Positions 1 to 8,968 of a stretch of DNA of 36,531 nt are shown piece by piece. The stretch's first letter is position 1, and every line of letters begins with the position of its first letter. Source of the stretch: an uncultured Dehalococcoidia bacterium (GTDB taxonomy: Bacteria > Chloroflexota > Dehalococcoidia > Lucifugimonadales > CAJWUJ01); assembly GCA_913047625.1 (NCBI GenBank), contig CAJWUJ010000015.1, positions 1 to 36,531 on the forward strand. Reading direction: 5' to 3'. The notes under the pieces are model-generated. The model ran no database searches, was not told where the DNA came from, and saw only the letters and a program-made list of their open reading frames with translations. The translations under genes and the position numbers were made by a program.

Positions 1-2
1 GA

Positions 3-110
3 TTGTTTGGGCCAACAGTCAAATTACCTAGCTTAATAGATGATGTCATTTTAAAAGCCTCACTAGTTCAGATTAAAGAACATATTTACAATCTGAAATC
101 GGTGCTCTAG
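3..110 (+). CDS. 3' end of an unrecognised gene
   Basis: An open frame enters from the left edge and runs 35 codons to a TAG at 108-110. The residues have a protein-like mix (Ile/Leu/Val-rich, ending in ...YNLKSVL) but no motif I recognise. The next gene begins 146 bp downstream on the same strand. A frame of this length can occur by chance in AT-rich DNA, so the call is tentative; the upstream sequence would settle it. Confidence 0.3.
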   Translation: MFGPTVKLPSLIDDVILKASLVQIKEHIYNLKSVL

Positions 111-256
111 GCACTAGAAAACAGACCTTTATTGTAAAACTTTGTAACTTTGATTGGCAATCAGGATACCGAAATGACTAAGAGTTTTCTTTTCCTAATA
201 TAGTATATAGTGGGGTAATTGTCAGAACTTAGTGATTGGATTAGGATTGGGCAGTT

Positions 257-1627
257 ATGAGTGAGAAGAACCCATTATCTATTGGGGTATTTGGTTTGGG
301 CCATGTTGGCTTACCTACTGCTCTAGGATTTTCGGAATTGGGCTGGAATGTCATAGGGGTGGAATCTGATCCTAAGAAGGCCCAGTTGATTAAAAATGAA
401 GATGTTCCTTTTAACGAGATTGGGGTAGCAGCTTTATTGAAGAAACACTCCAATTCTGGGAAATTTTCTGTAACTACTGACACAAAATTGGCTGTGAAAC
501 AGGCTGATATTCTCTTTATGTGTGTTGGTACGCCAAAGAGAGCGGACGGCTCGGCTGATACTTCGCAACTTGAGCAACTGGCACGTGAATTACACGATAG
601 TATTGCTAGCTACAAGATCGTTATTCAAAAAAGTACTGCTCCCGTAAATACCTCACGAAAAATCAAGGACATTTTAGTTGGAGGAAAGAATGATGGGCAT
701 GATGTTAAATCCAATCGGAAAATAGTTGATGTGGTCGTTATTCCGGAATTCTTGCGCGAAGGACGAGCTTTAGAGGATTTCTTTAATCCAAAACGAATTG
801 TTGTTGGACTGGATAATCCTGAATTAAGGCCCGTCATAATTGATTTATACAGGCCTTTGCTTGAAAAAATAAAACAAGGAGAAGATATTTTCGTTTTTAC
901 AGACCTTTCATCTGCCGAAATAGCTAAGCATACGGCTAATGCTTTCTTGGCTACAAAAATATCTTTTATCAATATGATTGCTGATTTATGCGCAAAAGTA
1001 GAAGCCAATGTTGAAACTGTAGCTAAAGTCATAGGAATGGATCCTAGGATAGGCACTGAATTCTTGCGTGCAGGAATAGGATTTGGCGGAGAATGTCTTC
1101 CTAAAGATTTGAGTGCTTTCATCCAGATAGGAAAAAACAACGGTCTGGACTTTTCTTTGCTTGAAGCGGTTGAAAAAGTAAATAACGATAGAGTTAATGC
1201 TTACCTTTCTCAAGTGGTTCGTTATCTAGGGGAATTAGGAGGAAAAACACTGGCCGTGTGGGGATTGGCTTTTAAGCCAAATACTGATGACGTTCGAAAT
1301 TCCCAATCAGTTGCAGTTATCCAGAGACTGGTTAACCAAAAAGTCAGATTACAGGTGCACGATCCATATGCTGTCGAAGAGTTTAAGAGAAGAAATCAGG
1401 TTTCTGATTTAATTACTTTTTGTGAGTCGCCCATAGAGGCTGCCCATGGCGCTCATGCGATATTAATTTTGACAGATTGGCCACAGTATAGCGAAGAAGA
1501 CTTTTCTAAATTGTGTAAAGTCATGAAGACTCCTATTATTTTTGATGGACGCAACACACTTGATCCGAGTGTTCTTCATGCTGCCGGGTTTCAATACCAT
1601 GGTATTGGGTTGGGTAATAATGCTTAG
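257..1627 (+). CDS. Nucleotide-sugar dehydrogenase (UDP-glucose/UDP-ManNAc dehydrogenase family)
   Basis: NAD-dependent four-electron oxidation of a UDP- or GDP-sugar to the uronic acid, feeding surface-glycan synthesis in the cytoplasm. The N-terminal Rossmann motif GVFGLGHVGLP is at residues 10-20. The family's catalytic-cysteine signature FGGECLPKD is present, with the thiol nucleophile at Cys280. The C-terminal UDP-binding domain follows (WGLAFKPNTDDVRNS). At 456 residues the length is normal and all three domains are complete. The ATG at 257 has only a weak purine stretch upstream. The protein could be WecC-like (UDP-ManNAc) or Ugd-like (UDP-glucose); sequence alone does not decide. It converges on a polymerase/ligase-like gene that begins 15 bp past its stop, which fits a glycan role. 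Confidence 0.9.
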   Translation: MSEKNPLSIGVFGLGHVGLPTALGFSELGWNVIGVESDPKKAQLIKNEDVPFNEIGVAALLKKHSNSGKFSVTTDTKLAVKQADILFMCVGTPKRADGSADTSQLEQLARELHDSIASYKIVIQKSTAPVNTSRKIKDILVGGKNDGHDVKSNRKIVDVVVIPEFLREGRALEDFFNPKRIVVGLDNPELRPVIIDLYRPLLEKIKQGEDIFVFTDLSSAEIAKHTANAFLATKISFINMIADLCAKVEANVETVAKVIGMDPRIGTEFLRAGIGFGGECLPKDLSAFIQIGKNNGLDFSLLEAVEKVNNDRVNAYLSQVVRYLGELGGKTLAVWGLAFKPNTDDVRNSQSVAVIQRLVNQKVRLQVHDPYAVEEFKRRNQVSDLITFCESPIEAAHGAHAILILTDWPQYSEEDFSKLCKVMKTPIIFDGRNTLDPSVLHAAGFQYHGIGLGNNA

Positions 1628-1642
1628 TGGAAGCTGGGATCA

Positions 1643-3964
1643 TTATGAAGAAAACTCATCTAACCAGGGTTCGCTGAACATGGTACGGAGTTCTCCTAAG
1701 AGCTGATATGCATGGGTATCTTGGGCTTCTGTCAGACCACCTGTAGTTCTACTAAGTTGAGCTGCACTGAAAGCTTGTTCTAGGTCTCCAAGTTGTTGAT
1801 AGGCCAGGCTATTATATAGAGGTACTAGAGACTGTTGACCAGTACCAGATCGGAGCATCGACGAAACGATTGTAGTGGTTTCCAATGCCTTATGCGGTTC
1901 TCCAAGAACAATATAAGCAGAAGCAAGATCGAGATAGGCTCGCCAGTCATTGGGCCTTTGTTGAGTCAGCTCTTTGAGGGATTTAATAGCGTCACTCTTC
2001 ATTTGCTCTTGGCCGAGCAAACTTAAATTGAGAGTACTGAAGGCTAGGGTATGCTTTGCCGGATAGTAATAGGGGTGCAAATCTAATGCCTTCTCACTAG
2101 CTTGGATGGCCAATTGGAGGGTTTGGACTCTGCGTGTTTCGTTGGTATCGCCACTTGCAGCTTCTCGGAGAATGAGAGCTTTGTAGTCGTAGTAACGGGA
2201 CAGATCTGGGGCTAATGCTAAGGCATTATCAATAAGTGCTAGACTTTGCCGGTAGTCTTGAGTTAGTTCCTGGCTTGCTGTGTAGGCTTGACGATCTGCA
2301 GAGAAATAGTTGGCATTTTTTTGCCAAGAGAATATCACTACACTGAGTGATAATAGAATGAAACACATTACCAGAACATAGGAATGTTTGGCAGTTTGTC
2401 TACTTGTTAAGGTAGTTTTTATGCTTTTGTAAGCAGGTGGCTTTTGTGGTTTGTTATGAGACTCCGAAGAATCTGTGAATCCATTAGTTTTCTTGCATAA
2501 AATTAGCAGTAAAGCAACCAAGCACCAGAAAAGCACAAGATCAGAAATTCGAGGAATGCCGGTAATCATGTTAATTGTGTAACCACTTAGTGCTGAAAGA
2601 CTGCCCAGAAAGATATACGAGATATTGGGGCGGTTTAAGGCAACGTACCCGATTCTGCTAATTCCAACCACGAATATTGCAACTATCAAACCAAGGTAGG
2701 AAATAAATCCTAAGAATCCAAGTTCTACCGCGGTATGGATAAAGTGATTATGAGCATAATTCGGAACACCGCCGGAGCCGTTATCGAAATTAACGTTTGC
2801 CCTCAATGGAAATACTATATGGAATAAATCTGGACCGTAACCAACTACATGTCTCGATAGCTGCCTTTCATTTTCCTCGAATGGAAACCACGGTCTATCG
2901 GATAGCAAATCAGAGGAAGCTTGCCATATTTCTATTCTGCCTCCCATTGTTCCCGAAATAGTTTCTGTATATGTTGATCCTAGTCGATCAGTGATTGGCT
3001 GGGTCAACTCATTAAACTCTGTCCTAACGGAACCGATGCTTAAGAGGAAACCTAAAACTACAACAAAGAAAACCCCGATAGCTAGAAAAGGCTTCAGGGA
3101 GTAACTTTGCTTTCGCCTATTGGTAACCCAAACGAGGAGTAGAAAAACCCCTACAGAAAAGGAATAACTTATGATGGCTGATCTTCCGAGTGATACGAAA
3201 AGTCCTAATAATTGTGGCATAAAAAATGCTGTGAAAGCGAAAATTGATACCCATTTCAGTTTCCCGAAACCTTGAATTAATAGCGCAAGCGTAAGAGGGG
3301 CGGTAAGCAGCAAGAAATTTGCAACGAACAACGCGTTTCCCATCGTTGCTGTAGGCCGCACGTATGCAGTTTGGACTATGCCTAATGGATCAAGGTTAAA
3401 ATATTGAAGTGAACTGTAGATGGCCACTAGCCATCCAGAAATAACTATAGTTATAACGAGACGGAAAATCTGTTTTTCGTTCTTTAGATATCTTAGCAGC
3501 ACTAGCCATAGTGCGAAGTAGCAGACAATGTTGTATAAGGAATAGCCCTCTGCTCCGGGATCTTTTCCCCATAAGCTAACCCTGGGTGACCCTGAAAAGG
3601 CTGTAGATGTAATATTTGAGACTAGATAAGCGATTGCGAAACAAGTAATCCAGTTTGCTTGATCTTTTTTCAACCATGCGGAAAATCTGGTGATAGGATT
3701 ATAGTTTCGTAGACTTCGTATGGATGCAAAATTAGAGTTTCTGAGATCTAATAAGAAAAGCCCAACAATTATCCCTATGAGTAGTCGAAATACAGTAACC
3801 TTGGGTATTTGATAAGGGAATATTAACGATTCCGTGTAAAGGTGAGATACAAAAACCAAAGGTGTTAAGCCGATTGCAGCTAGCCAAAGAAACTCAAGAG
3901 AGATTTTTAGAACACTATGGCCATTACGAGTCGTTGCTGTGGAAGTCATGATATTGCCGGTCAT
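1643..3964 (-). CDS. O-antigen ligase/polymerase-like membrane protein with C-terminal TPR domain
   Basis: A 773-residue polytopic membrane protein of the Wzy_C/WaaL superfamily, which joins polyprenyl-linked glycans to lipid, protein or another glycan at the outer face of the membrane. About ten hydrophobic segments lie between residues 20 and 490. Family landmarks are SLGRSA (258-263), the extracytoplasmic loop with GRIEIW (342-347), GYGPDLF, and the HNHFIHTAVELG histidine motif near 405. A charged linker and a further membrane helix (about 529-547) lead to a TPR-rich tail (about 570-760, e.g. DLASAYIVLGEPHKAL). Its ATG overlaps the yvcK stop by 4 bp (ATGA), so translation is probably coupled. 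The TPR fusion recalls bacterial protein-glycosylating ligases, but the acceptor cannot be read from sequence. Confidence 0.82.
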   Translation of the reverse strand: MTGNIMTSTATTRNGHSVLKISLEFLWLAAIGLTPLVFVSHLYTESLIFPYQIPKVTVFRLLIGIIVGLFLLDLRNSNFASIRSLRNYNPITRFSAWLKKDQANWITCFAIAYLVSNITSTAFSGSPRVSLWGKDPGAEGYSLYNIVCYFALWLVLLRYLKNEKQIFRLVITIVISGWLVAIYSSLQYFNLDPLGIVQTAYVRPTATMGNALFVANFLLLTAPLTLALLIQGFGKLKWVSIFAFTAFFMPQLLGLFVSLGRSAIISYSFSVGVFLLLVWVTNRRKQSYSLKPFLAIGVFFVVVLGFLLSIGSVRTEFNELTQPITDRLGSTYTETISGTMGGRIEIWQASSDLLSDRPWFPFEENERQLSRHVVGYGPDLFHIVFPLRANVNFDNGSGGVPNYAHNHFIHTAVELGFLGFISYLGLIVAIFVVGISRIGYVALNRPNISYIFLGSLSALSGYTINMITGIPRISDLVLFWCLVALLLILCKKTNGFTDSSESHNKPQKPPAYKSIKTTLTSRQTAKHSYVLVMCFILLSLSVVIFSWQKNANYFSADRQAYTASQELTQDYRQSLALIDNALALAPDLSRYYDYKALILREAASGDTNETRRVQTLQLAIQASEKALDLHPYYYPAKHTLAFSTLNLSLLGQEQMKSDAIKSLKELTQQRPNDWRAYLDLASAYIVLGEPHKALETTTIVSSMLRSGTGQQSLVPLYNSLAYQQLGDLEQAFSAAQLSRTTGGLTEAQDTHAYQLLGELRTMFSEPWLDEFSS

Positions 3965-5307
3965 TGATAGATTTCTGGTTGGCCGTATTGTAGGACAGGG
4001 CTTTTGGCATCCCGTCTAGACTCGTAAATAGATTCCATGGTAATTTGAGCCAGTTTTCTTGGATCGTGATATAGAGGGTCATCTGTGTTTAGTAGAGACT
4101 CAAATAGGATTGGCGCTGTTCCCTTATGCTCAGTAAAAGGTTTTATTAGCAAGTTTGCTGTAGCGGGGTCTAAATTATCGGGGATGTGGTTATTTGCTAA
4201 AACTAGATCTGGAACGGCAGGTTTCATGTAGTCATAAATTATCTGAATATGGTCATCCAAGCTGAAAGAAGTAGTTTCACCAGGCTGCATAGCTAGATTG
4301 GAGACATAAAGTTTTAACGCAGATGACTTGGAGATTGCCTCATTAATGCCTGGTATAAGTAAACTTGCCACAATACTTGTAAAAAGACTTCCTGGTCCAA
4401 TAATTATCAAATCAGCGTCTGAAATGGCATCGATTGATTCTTGGAAGGCCTTTACTTTATTAAGTATATACATGCGTTTAATAGGTTCTCTAAGTTCACC
4501 TATTTTAGATTCCCCGATCACTTTCCTGGTACTAACAGTTTCCACAGCAAGAGTTACCCGCTCGAGGGAAGCTGGTAATACCCTGCCCCTGATTGCGAGA
4601 AATTGGCCAGCTTGCTGGATGCCTTTTTCAAAACTACCTGATAGGTCAGCCATCGCGGCTATAAGCAAATTCCCAAAACTGTGGCCCCTCAAATCTCCTG
4701 TACCTGGAAATCTATAATCCATAAGGCTTTGCATAATAATTTCAGAGTCTGCCAAAGCTATCATGCAATTGCGAATATCTCCTGGCGGGGGAATGTTCAA
4801 TTCATCTCTCAATCGACCGGAACTTCCTCCATCATCACCTACTGATACCACAGCTGTAAGATTTGTTGTGTAGTTCTTGAGTCCACGTAGTAAATTACTT
4901 AACCCTGTCCCACCACCTATAGCTACAATTTTTGGTCCTAGTATCAAATATCTCTGGATATACACTTCATCTAAGAAACCGATTGGAGAGGTAGTTGGTT
5001 TAAAGCGAGTAATGGCAGCATATAATTTAACGGCTGCTATGCTAAAAACCAGTGCTCCAAAAATGAGAAATAGCCCTCCCCGCAATAGGGGCAGCGTTCC
5101 AGTGGCAGAATCGAATACATAGCCAAGGGTCAATAGCCTCGCGTAGTGTATTAAATTATTCCCTAAAGCAATTTCAGCAAGGAAACCGGCACCAAGAAAT
5201 ATCAGTCCCAATGCTATAGCTGATAAAAGAATCCATCGTTTAATCCCAATACCCGGAGATATTAAAATTGTTAGTGCATTAACTACCCGATTTGAACGAT
5301 TATTCAT
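3961..5307 (-). CDS. yvcK: YvcK/CofD-like gluconeogenesis factor with N-terminal membrane segments
   Basis: Member of the YvcK (GlmR) family, UDP-sugar-binding proteins that affect cell-envelope precursor supply in Firmicutes and mycobacteria. Counting from the ATG at 5307, GGGTG lies at 131-135, followed by VVSVGDDGGSSGRLR and PPPGDIRNC, all characteristic. Unlike Bacillus YvcK (about 317 residues), this protein carries some 120 extra N-terminal residues with two hydrophobic helices (about 25-47 and 78-98), so the catalytic-like fold should be membrane tethered. I chose 5307 because AGGA lies 8 nt upstream; an in-frame GTG at 5388, 10 bp after the recF stop, would add 27 residues. It lies between recF and the ligase gene, same strand. 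It belongs to the CofD superfamily but is not the F420 enzyme CofD. Confidence 0.85.
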   Translation of the reverse strand: MNNRSNRVVNALTILISPGIGIKRWILLSAIALGLIFLGAGFLAEIALGNNLIHYARLLTLGYVFDSATGTLPLLRGGLFLIFGALVFSIAAVKLYAAITRFKPTTSPIGFLDEVYIQRYLILGPKIVAIGGGTGLSNLLRGLKNYTTNLTAVVSVGDDGGSSGRLRDELNIPPPGDIRNCMIALADSEIIMQSLMDYRFPGTGDLRGHSFGNLLIAAMADLSGSFEKGIQQAGQFLAIRGRVLPASLERVTLAVETVSTRKVIGESKIGELREPIKRMYILNKVKAFQESIDAISDADLIIIGPGSLFTSIVASLLIPGINEAISKSSALKLYVSNLAMQPGETTSFSLDDHIQIIYDYMKPAVPDLVLANNHIPDNLDPATANLLIKPFTEHKGTAPILFESLLNTDDPLYHDPRKLAQITMESIYESRRDAKSPVLQYGQPEIYQ

Positions 5308-5398
5308 TGTGAAAATCCTGTAGAAGCTTGCCATCTCATGCTTATTGCATTCTGAACTTGGAAGATAGTTAGTGTCAAGCAGTACCACTCTTTCTTAT

Positions 5399-6565
5399 TC
5401 ATAGAACGTATGGGGTTTCGCTAAAGTTCCCATCTTCCACATACAAAAATATGGCTTGGTGTTTAGGTTTCGCTATGTTCATATTCGTTGAGGTAATAAT
5501 GACCTGTTGATATTGCCCTGTGTATTCTACCAACCGTGTGCGTGAATAATCGTCAAGTTCAGCTAAAACATCGTCAAGTAATAAGACAGGTTGTTCGCCA
5601 TGGCAGTGCTCTGTGTATATTGCTTGACCGAGTTTCATCAGCAGGGTGAGAATCCTAGCTTGTCCTCTTGAAGCATAGGTAGCTACATTCCTCCCGTTTT
5701 GGCGTAAGCATATATCGTCCCTGTGGGGCCCTACTGAAGTGGATCCAAGGGCAATGTCTTTACTTTGGTTAGCTAATAATTTTTCTAAGAAGGAGGATTC
5801 CAACGCTGATTCTTCTTTCAGCATGGGTACAGTTGATATGTAATCGAGCGCAAAATCATCTGTTTCATTGGTTAAGGATTTAAAAATAGTTTTAAGGCTA
5901 TCTTGTAAAAAAGAAATAGCTCTAATACGACTGGTTAGAAGATTTACTCCTGTTTTGACTAGCTGTGTATCCCAAGGAGTTAATTGTTCATTAAGGGAGG
6001 ATTGGTTATTGAGGGATTTCAGTAGACTGTTTCTATGAAATAGTACTTTAAGGTAGCGCCTCAAATCATCCAGATATCGCCGGTCTACTTGTGAGATCAT
6101 CAGGTCCAAGAATCTTCTTCTCAAAGAAGGTGAGCCGTTAATAAGCTGAATGTCATCTGGGCTAACCAGGATTGATGGGATCAAACCGAGAACTTCTGAT
6201 GCTCTTTTAGGAGTACCGTTAACCCGAATTTTTTTCTTAACAAGAGTTTTATTTTCATTAGGTACTGGTTCGCTAGGGTGATTTTCAATCATTAATTTTA
6301 TATTGATCAGGGTATTATCGCGATTAGCATCAGCAGAAATTAAGGCATAGCTGGCATTATTTGTTCTTGGCATATCCAAGTTAATGAGCTCTACTTCACG
6401 AGATGCCCGAAGAGACTTAAAAATTGATAAAAGATGGATCGCTTCAAGTAAGTTACTTTTTCCTTGGCCATTATTACCGTGAATAAAGACCAATCCTTGG
6501 GATAAGTCTAAGGATAATTCTTTATAGTTGCGAAATCCGTCAAGTTGAATATTTGAAATCCACAT
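5399..6565 (-). CDS. recF: DNA replication and repair protein RecF
   Basis: SMC-like ABC ATPase that, with RecO and RecR, loads RecA at single-strand gaps. Walker A GNNGQGKS is at residues 30-37. The RecF signatures SVGPHRDD and SRGQARILTLLMKLGQA are present, and Walker B LLLDDVLAELD lies near the C terminus. The 388-residue length is typical (about 360-390) and the N terminus (an Ile-Gln-Leu-Asp-Gly-Phe-Arg-Asn-Tyr strand) aligns with the family start, supporting the ATG at 6565. It is usually next to dnaA/dnaN/gyrB, but those are not here; instead it heads a leftward run with yvcK and the glycan ligase. A 151-bp divergent gap separates it from the HAD gene. Confidence 0.95.
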   Translation of the reverse strand: MWISNIQLDGFRNYKELSLDLSQGLVFIHGNNGQGKSNLLEAIHLLSIFKSLRASREVELINLDMPRTNNASYALISADANRDNTLINIKLMIENHPSEPVPNENKTLVKKKIRVNGTPKRASEVLGLIPSILVSPDDIQLINGSPSLRRRFLDLMISQVDRRYLDDLRRYLKVLFHRNSLLKSLNNQSSLNEQLTPWDTQLVKTGVNLLTSRIRAISFLQDSLKTIFKSLTNETDDFALDYISTVPMLKEESALESSFLEKLLANQSKDIALGSTSVGPHRDDICLRQNGRNVATYASRGQARILTLLMKLGQAIYTEHCHGEQPVLLLDDVLAELDDYSRTRLVEYTGQYQQVIITSTNMNIAKPKHQAIFLYVEDGNFSETPYVL

Positions 6566-6716
6566 ACAGCTGTCAGATTAACTGTTGAAGTATTCTGTTG
6601 GCAACATGGTTTTGAGAATAAACTAAAGTAACTTAAGCACCATTAGTATTATCCATATTCTATCGAAAGTAAGTATCCTGGAACGAGTTGTTGCTTAAAC
6701 GGTTTACAATACAAGT

Positions 6717-7469
6717 ATGCATGAAACAAAGTTAGTTACTTTAGATCTTTGGAATACACTAATTAACGATGTTCCTGATGGAGGAACAATAAGGAATTCA
6801 CTAAGGGTTCAAGGAATTGCTCAAGTATTAGCTGACCAAGGGCACATTTGCACAAGTAGTGACATACGGAAGGCATTACGCGAAACTCAAAGGATTCTAT
6901 GGGCCGGTCAATTATCGGGCAAAGACCTTTCCTTTAAGCAGCAGGTGGAGCTCTTTTTAAAAGAATTGCATTTATTGAGTCTTGATACGCTTGAAAGTCA
7001 GTGCCGTGATCAAATTGCCGAAAAGTACGGGAATGCTTTTTTTGGTTGTTCTCCCAGACTTCATAAAGATGTTAAATCGGTTTTGCAATGGTTGAAAGAA
7101 AACGGATTGAAGGTTGCCCTAGTTTCGAATACAGGAGCTACTCCTGGAAAGATGTTAAGTGTTTATTTATCGCGTCTAGATATCCTTGATTATTTTGATT
7201 TGTTGGTTTTTTCAGATGAACATCAGATAGCGAAGCCGAACCCGGAATTATTCAGTATAGCTTTAGAGAGATTGGAAACAATGCCCGAGCAAGCGGTGCA
7301 TGTAGGAGACCAGATATATTTTGATTGTGATGGGGCTAAACAGGCGGGAATGAAGGCAGTTCTCCTCGATGGTATTGTTCAGCATGTTGACCCGATCCAA
7401 TGCATTTTTACTCCAGATATCATTATCCCAGACATAGGACAAGTACCTTACGTTATAGCCCATAAATAA
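6717..7469 (+). CDS. HAD-superfamily hydrolase
   Basis: Probable phosphatase or dehalogenase-like hydrolase of the haloacid dehalogenase superfamily, 250 residues. Motif I is TLDLWNTL with nucleophile Asp10; the second acidic residue of the usual DxD phosphatase motif is Trp12, a variant common in a HAD branch of unknown substrates. Motif II is VSNTG, motif III lysine is in AKPNPELF, and motif IV is HVGDQIYFDCDGAKQAGM. The helical cap (about 20-95) is of the C1 type. No Shine-Dalgarno is visible before the ATG; TACAAT lies 6 nt upstream, compatible with a leaderless transcript, but no -35 supports it. The substrate is unknown. It starts the rightward metabolic row. Confidence 0.82.
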   Translation: MHETKLVTLDLWNTLINDVPDGGTIRNSLRVQGIAQVLADQGHICTSSDIRKALRETQRILWAGQLSGKDLSFKQQVELFLKELHLLSLDTLESQCRDQIAEKYGNAFFGCSPRLHKDVKSVLQWLKENGLKVALVSNTGATPGKMLSVYLSRLDILDYFDLLVFSDEHQIAKPNPELFSIALERLETMPEQAVHVGDQIYFDCDGAKQAGMKAVLLDGIVQHVDPIQCIFTPDIIIPDIGQVPYVIAHK

Positions 7470-7546
7470 TACTGGTTTCTTATGGATCTTACTCGTAGTA
7501 GTTTAGATAAAAGGAACTGAGTTATTGTGGTAAACTCTTTGGTGTT

Positions 7547-8434
7547 ATGAGTGTACCAACAGGAACTATCATGCGAAGCTTGCTTTTTATTCCAGGTAAT
7601 CGTCTTGATATGTTGCGAAAGGGATTGGGATTTTCACCAGATGTCGTCATTCCAGATTTGGAAGATTCAGTTCCTAATGCAGAAAAAGATGATGCTAGAG
7701 AAAAAGTCGCAGGTATTGTTGAGGAGTTTACCAAAGCTGGATTTAGAGTAATTCCCAGAATCAATTCTTTAAACAGTGGATACGGAAAACAAGACTTACA
7801 AGCTTTGGTTGGTCCTAATATCTGGGGAATCAATGTTGGGAAAACCGATAGACCAGAAGATATTTTGGAGTTGGACAGTATAATTACTGATTTGGAGTCT
7901 GGAGCTCAAGTCAAAAACGGTACTATAAAATTAATCCCATACATCGAAAGTGCGATGGCGCTTATCAATGCTTACTCAATCGCTATTGCATCTCCTCGTG
8001 TGATTGGGCTGGCCTTTGGAGCTGAAGATTTTACTAAGGATATGGGGATTGAAAGAACTGATGCTGGCCAAGAGATCGACTATCCAAGGTATGTTGTAGC
8101 TGTTGCTGCGAGAGCAGCAAATGTTATGGCATTTGATACTCCGAATGTTAATTTCCGTGACGAAATCGGCTTGGAGCTTGATATAAAAAAGGCGATTAGT
8201 GTTGGTTATACAGGGAAATTTGCGATTCACCCTGCTCAAATCGAGTCAATAAATCGCTTGTTTGTTCCATCTGAGGATCAAGTATTGCAGGCCAAAAGAA
8301 TAGTGGAGGCTGCGGAAAAAGCGGAATTAGAGGGTAAAGGAGCTACCACTTTGGACGGTAAAATGATCGATGTTCCCATTGTAGAACGAGCAAAGAAGTT
8401 ACTAGCTAAATTAGAAACACATGCCAAAGACTAG
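7547..8434 (+). CDS. CitE-like aldolase/lyase (HpcH/HpaI family)
   Basis: TIM-barrel C-C lyase of the HpcH/HpaI/CitE superfamily, acting on CoA-thioesters such as citramalyl-, malyl- or related acyl-CoA. Visible signatures are RSLLFIPGN at the N terminus, PDLEDSV (metal-near acidic pair around residues 37-40), VIPRIN, LIPYIESA and the metal site GAEDFTKDMG. At 295 residues it matches stand-alone CitE-like lyases. The ATG at 7547 is used; an in-frame ATG at 7571 directly before RSLLF is a credible alternative. No citD or citF partner is nearby, so it is not part of a citrate lyase complex. The exact substrate is not determinable. folB follows after 22 bp, so the two are probably co-transcribed. 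Confidence 0.85.
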   Translation: MSVPTGTIMRSLLFIPGNRLDMLRKGLGFSPDVVIPDLEDSVPNAEKDDAREKVAGIVEEFTKAGFRVIPRINSLNSGYGKQDLQALVGPNIWGINVGKTDRPEDILELDSIITDLESGAQVKNGTIKLIPYIESAMALINAYSIAIASPRVIGLAFGAEDFTKDMGIERTDAGQEIDYPRYVVAVAARAANVMAFDTPNVNFRDEIGLELDIKKAISVGYTGKFAIHPAQIESINRLFVPSEDQVLQAKRIVEAAEKAELEGKGATTLDGKMIDVPIVERAKKLLAKLETHAKD

Positions 8435-8456
8435 ATGGCATTGAAGTGAGGAACCG

Positions 8457-8846
8457 TTGACACAATTAAGCAACAATGCAACCAGCAGGATCTGCTTAAA
8501 AGGGATGAGATTTTACGGGTTTCATGGGAATCGCCCTGAAGAAAGAACTTTGGGACAGCAGTTTGAGGTTAACCTTAGTATCGAAACTGATACTCATATA
8601 TCGGGAATTTCAGATAACATTGATGACACAGTCAACTATTCCGATGTTTTCAAGGCTATACAGAAAATAGTTGTAGAAGAGCAATACCATTTACTGGAAA
8701 GATTAGCGGAAGTCATAGCTGATAAAGTTTTGTCCTACAAAAAAGTGGATGGGGTGGAAGTGGAAGTGTCGAAACTTTACCCATCTATAAAGGATAGTCA
8801 GATCAAACGAGCATCGATAATAATTTATAGAACTAACGCGCCCTAG
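8457..8846 (+). CDS. folB: Dihydroneopterin aldolase
   Basis: Folate pathway enzyme converting 7,8-dihydroneopterin to 6-hydroxymethyl-dihydropterin and glycolaldehyde. Family features are GMRFYGFHGNRPEE near the N terminus, GQQFEVNLSIETD, VNYSDVF, HLLERLAEVIAD with the pterin-binding Glu, and VEVSKLYPSI with the catalytic Lys. The 129-residue length is normal. The start is a TTG at 8457 with GAGG 5 nt upstream, which decides the start. No other folate genes are in the window. Confidence 0.93.
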   Translation: MTQLSNNATSRICLKGMRFYGFHGNRPEERTLGQQFEVNLSIETDTHISGISDNIDDTVNYSDVFKAIQKIVVEEQYHLLERLAEVIADKVLSYKKVDGVEVEVSKLYPSIKDSQIKRASIIIYRTNAP

Positions 8847-8968
8847 ATTGATATTACGCATTATATTGAAGTCACAAGATTTATATGTGGAACTTAATTT
8901 ATGTTCTGTTTATAGCAGAAACTATAAGAATGTTTAACGTATACATTCTAGGAGTAGTGAAATAAACG

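Noticed and set aside
625-1140. Long antisense frame opposite the nucleotide-sugar dehydrogenase
   Set aside because: The plus-strand frame carries all family motifs; the antisense product has no motif and no ribosome site.
3961-5307. F420 biosynthesis enzyme CofD
   Set aside because: GGGTG plus VVSVGDDGGSSGRLR and PPPGDIRNC are the YvcK branch; CofD-specific features are not seen and the F420 genes here are users, not makers.
6681-6719. Leaderless promoter of the HAD gene (TACAAT 6 nt before ATG)
   Set aside because: No -35 element at 16-18 bp spacing; the resemblance is too weak to list.
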